This document shows, piece after piece, positions 62,070 to 64,000 of a stretch of 64,000 nucleotides of DNA. Numbering within the stretch: the stretch's first letter is position 1; each line of letters begins with the position of its first letter. Below the pieces are notes generated by a model. The model ran no database searches, was not told the origin of the DNA, and saw only the letters and a program-made list of their open reading frames with translations. Source of the DNA: Paenibacillus sp. PastM-3 (GTDB lineage: Bacteria > Bacillota > Bacilli > Paenibacillales > Paenibacillaceae); contig NZ_JARXXP010000006.1 in NCBI RefSeq assembly GCF_029893965.1, positions 62,001 through 126,000 on the forward strand, given 5' to 3'. Position numbers and translations under genes: made by a program.

Positions 62070-64000
62070 ATGACTAAGAAATTTTTATCCTTATTAATCG
62101 CGTTAACCCTGACCCTATCCGGAATTATTCCGTCAGCCTATGCCGGAGCAGCCGTTACCGAGGTCCAGCCTCAGGTTCAATCCGCAACGGTATCTGAACA
62201 AGTCTATCAGACAGCCCAGGCCACCGCGCAAGCTACTGTATCCGAAGAAGTCTACCAGGCCTCGATGACCGAAGCCAGAACCATGCCGGTTACGCTGACC
62301 CTTCCTGAAGGCGTTACAGCAGACCAGCTTACCTGGACATTCGGCAGAACTGCGGAAGAAATGAAGCCGCTGTCCGAATGGAAGAAATGGAATAACGCTT
62401 CGAACGTTAGAGCTTATACGGGAGATCCTTTTGTAAAAGTATCCTATGAGCCTGCTGCAGCTTCTACGGTAACCGCTCTGGTATACTTCGATATGCCATA
62501 CGGTGTGAACCTGGCCGTCAGCGGCATCCGGGCTGAATATGTGAAGCTTGCAGGAGTATATAACCTGACTGCAAAAACGCCTGCCGGTGATGTACTGGTA
62601 GAGCAGCAGGTGGATCTGAACCCGTATGATACCTATCATACATATGATGAGATCAAGCCGGCGATTGATAGAATCACCGCTGACAGCAACAACAAATACG
62701 GCCGTTATGTGGAGTACCAGCAGATTGGAACATCCACTCAGGGACGGGCGATCCACTTCTCCATCGTCGCCAAGGACAAAGCGTCCGTAGACCAATATTT
62801 GAATGAAACGCTGCCGCTGATGAACAACGACCCTGCCAAGCTGCAGGAAATGATCAAGAGCGGCCAGCTTCAGGATTATAAAGTGCCGATCTGGCTGAAC
62901 AACATCCACGCGGATGAAGCCAACGGTGTTGACGTTATTATCAAGTTCCTGGAAACCCTGATGACTGAAAAGATCGTCAACTATGATACAACCGATGCCA
63001 ATGGCAATGTAGTTCCGGTAGCCCTCGATATCGACAAGGCGCTGGACAATGTGATTTTCCTGCTCGATTATGTAGAGAATCCGGACGGCCGTGCGCTTAA
63101 TACACGTGCGACTTCCACCCTGCTTGACCCGAACCGTGACAACTCTTACCAGACACAACCTGAAACTCAGGCTGTTACGGCGCAGATTGCCAAATGGACT
63201 CCGCTGAGCTTCCTGGATATGCACGGCTTCGTGAGTGGCTTCCTGATTGAGCCTTGTACGCCGCCGCATGATCCGAACATTGAATATGATCTTGTTATGG
63301 ATAACATGGTTAAACAGGCTGAGGCAATGGGTAATGCCGGTATCGCCAATACCAAATACGACGAGTACCACATTCCTTATAAAGAAGCCGAGAAGCTGAA
63401 AAATGATCCAAACTATCCTGATCCTTACGGCAATGCAACCGGCTGGGACGATGCCTCCCCGGCATACACTGCTGTATATGCCATGCACCAGGGTGCGCTT
63501 GGACATACGATTGAAGTGCCTGAGCTGAACGAAGATTCCCTGGATGCCTTCTACTATGCAACACTGGCGGCTACCAATTATGTACAGGATAACAAACAAG
63601 AGCTGTTCCTGAACCAGCTCGAAATCTTCAAGCGCGGCCTCAACAATGAAGATAACAAAAACGTTGATGAATTTCTGGTAAACGCCCAGTATGAATCAAT
63701 CGGCCGTGAGCGTGAAACCGAAACAACAAACTTTTTCCCTGAATACTATGTGCTTCCTGTAGCTAAGAATCTGCAGAAGAACGCGCTGGAAACGTACAAA
63801 ATGGTGCAATACCTGCTCCGTAACGGTGTAAAAGTGGAACAGACCACTACACCTGTAACGGTAGACGGCAACACTTATCCTGCCGGAACTTATGTCGTGA
63901 ACATGCATCAGGCTAAACGGGGTTATGCCAACCTTGTCCTGTATGATGGACTGGATGTATCCGACTTCGATGCCATGTATTCCGATACCGTCCAGAACTT
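62070..64000 (+). CDS. Secreted M14 zinc carboxypeptidase (partial, 3' end outside window)
   Basis: 643 residues are visible. The start is the second of two ATGs (62067, 62070), 6 bp after GGGAGG. A signal peptide ends at AYA near residue 25. A short duplication follows (VSEQVYQ, VSEEVYQ), then a beta-rich region (about 70-185). The M14 catalytic domain begins near 187: zinc ligands His280 and Glu283 (NIHADE), NPDG with LDPNRD (337-356), His385 (DMHGF) and catalytic Glu482 (HTIEVPE). It is a large extracellular metallocarboxypeptidase that should trim C-terminal residues from peptides. The protein continues past the window end. Confidence 0.93.
   Translation, partial: MTKKFLSLLIALTLTLSGIIPSAYAGAAVTEVQPQVQSATVSEQVYQTAQATAQATVSEEVYQASMTEARTMPVTLTLPEGVTADQLTWTFGRTAEEMKPLSEWKKWNNASNVRAYTGDPFVKVSYEPAAASTVTALVYFDMPYGVNLAVSGIRAEYVKLAGVYNLTAKTPAGDVLVEQQVDLNPYDTYHTYDEIKPAIDRITADSNNKYGRYVEYQQIGTSTQGRAIHFSIVAKDKASVDQYLNETLPLMNNDPAKLQEMIKSGQLQDYKVPIWLNNIHADEANGVDVIIKFLETLMTEKIVNYDTTDANGNVVPVALDIDKALDNVIFLLDYVENPDGRALNTRATSTLLDPNRDNSYQTQPETQAVTAQIAKWTPLSFLDMHGFVSGFLIEPCTPPHDPNIEYDLVMDNMVKQAEAMGNAGIANTKYDEYHIPYKEAEKLKNDPNYPDPYGNATGWDDASPAYTAVYAMHQGALGHTIEVPELNEDSLDAFYYATLAATNYVQDNKQELFLNQLEIFKRGLNNEDNKNVDEFLVNAQYESIGRERETETTNFFPEYYVLPVAKNLQKNALETYKMVQYLLRNGVKVEQTTTPVTVDGNTYPAGTYVVNMHQAKRGYANLVLYDGLDVSDFDAMYSDTVQN

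Noticed and set aside
62133..63599. 488-codon open frame on the minus strand
   Set aside because: It is antisense to the M14 peptidase, whose zinc motifs and signal peptide read clearly on the plus strand; the antisense product is Cys/Arg/Ile-rich with no motif and no ribosome binding site.

Overview
The window reads as chromosomal DNA of a spore-forming, plant-polysaccharide-degrading Firmicute, most likely Paenibacillus or a close relative. The signs are a spoVA germination operon, an S-layer (SLH) anchored surface protein, strong AGGAGG-type ribosome binding sites with frequent TTG and GTG starts, sugar ABC transporters of the LplB/LplC type that lack their own ATPase, Cache-AraC membrane regulators, and many glycoside hydrolases. 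No rRNA, tRNA, phage, complete insertion sequence or CRISPR array was seen.

Layout. 0-2 kb: spoVAC-spoVAD-spoVAE (minus strand, spoVAE cut by the window edge) behind a 57-residue membrane protein gene. 2.2-3.3 kb: M42 aminopeptidase. 3.4-8.7 kb: mannitol operon mtlA-mtlR-mtlF-mtlD with a readable promoter, an embedded cre-like site and a candidate MtlR operator. 9-11 kb: aldo/keto reductase, then a paired SMR guanidinium exporter under a guanidine-I (ykkC) riboswitch. 11-12.4 kb: MBL-fold hydrolase and a 52-bp tandem repeat array. 12.4-21 kb: two GH3 glycosidases, an AraC regulator, an ECF sigma/anti-sigma pair and a His/Gly-rich membrane protein. 21-25.5 kb: SDR, VOC protein and a sugar ABC importer. 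25.7-36 kb: a minus-strand oligosaccharide locus (GH5, LplB/LplC permeases, lipoprotein, Cache-AraC regulator, GH94 phosphorylase, decayed GH2 beta-glucuronidase). 36.2-42.6 kb: amino-acid-type ABC importer with two tandem Rid proteins, an M20 amidohydrolase and a divergent-function LysR regulator. 42.7-47.3 kb: metallophosphoesterase, then a LacI regulator with a GH36 alpha-galactosidase. 47.5-52 kb: chemoreceptor, PNPOx-like protein, a permease remnant and an NSS transporter. 52.3-55.7 kb: 1145-residue beta-propeller/SLH protein. 55.9-64 kb: AlkD-like protein, ArsR-type regulator facing a GH43 enzyme, an HD-GYP-like protein with an altered metal site, and the start of a secreted M14 carboxypeptidase.

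How it fits together. Most of the window imports and breaks down plant-derived sugars: the extracellular GH5 makes oligosaccharides, lipoprotein/permease sets import them (the ATPase must be encoded elsewhere), and intracellular GH94, GH3, GH36 and GH43 finish the job under local AraC, LacI, ArsR and probably CcpA control. Mannitol uptake is a self-contained PTS operon.

The most unusual signal lies between the genes. Four intergenic elements have four short boxes, two direct then two inverted, at fixed distances. Two copies use the box TAACGGAC at 50/75/50 bp. Two copies use the unrelated box TTAGTTGG at 51/77/51 bp. The near-identical geometry in two unrelated sequence families suggests a selected structure of unknown function.
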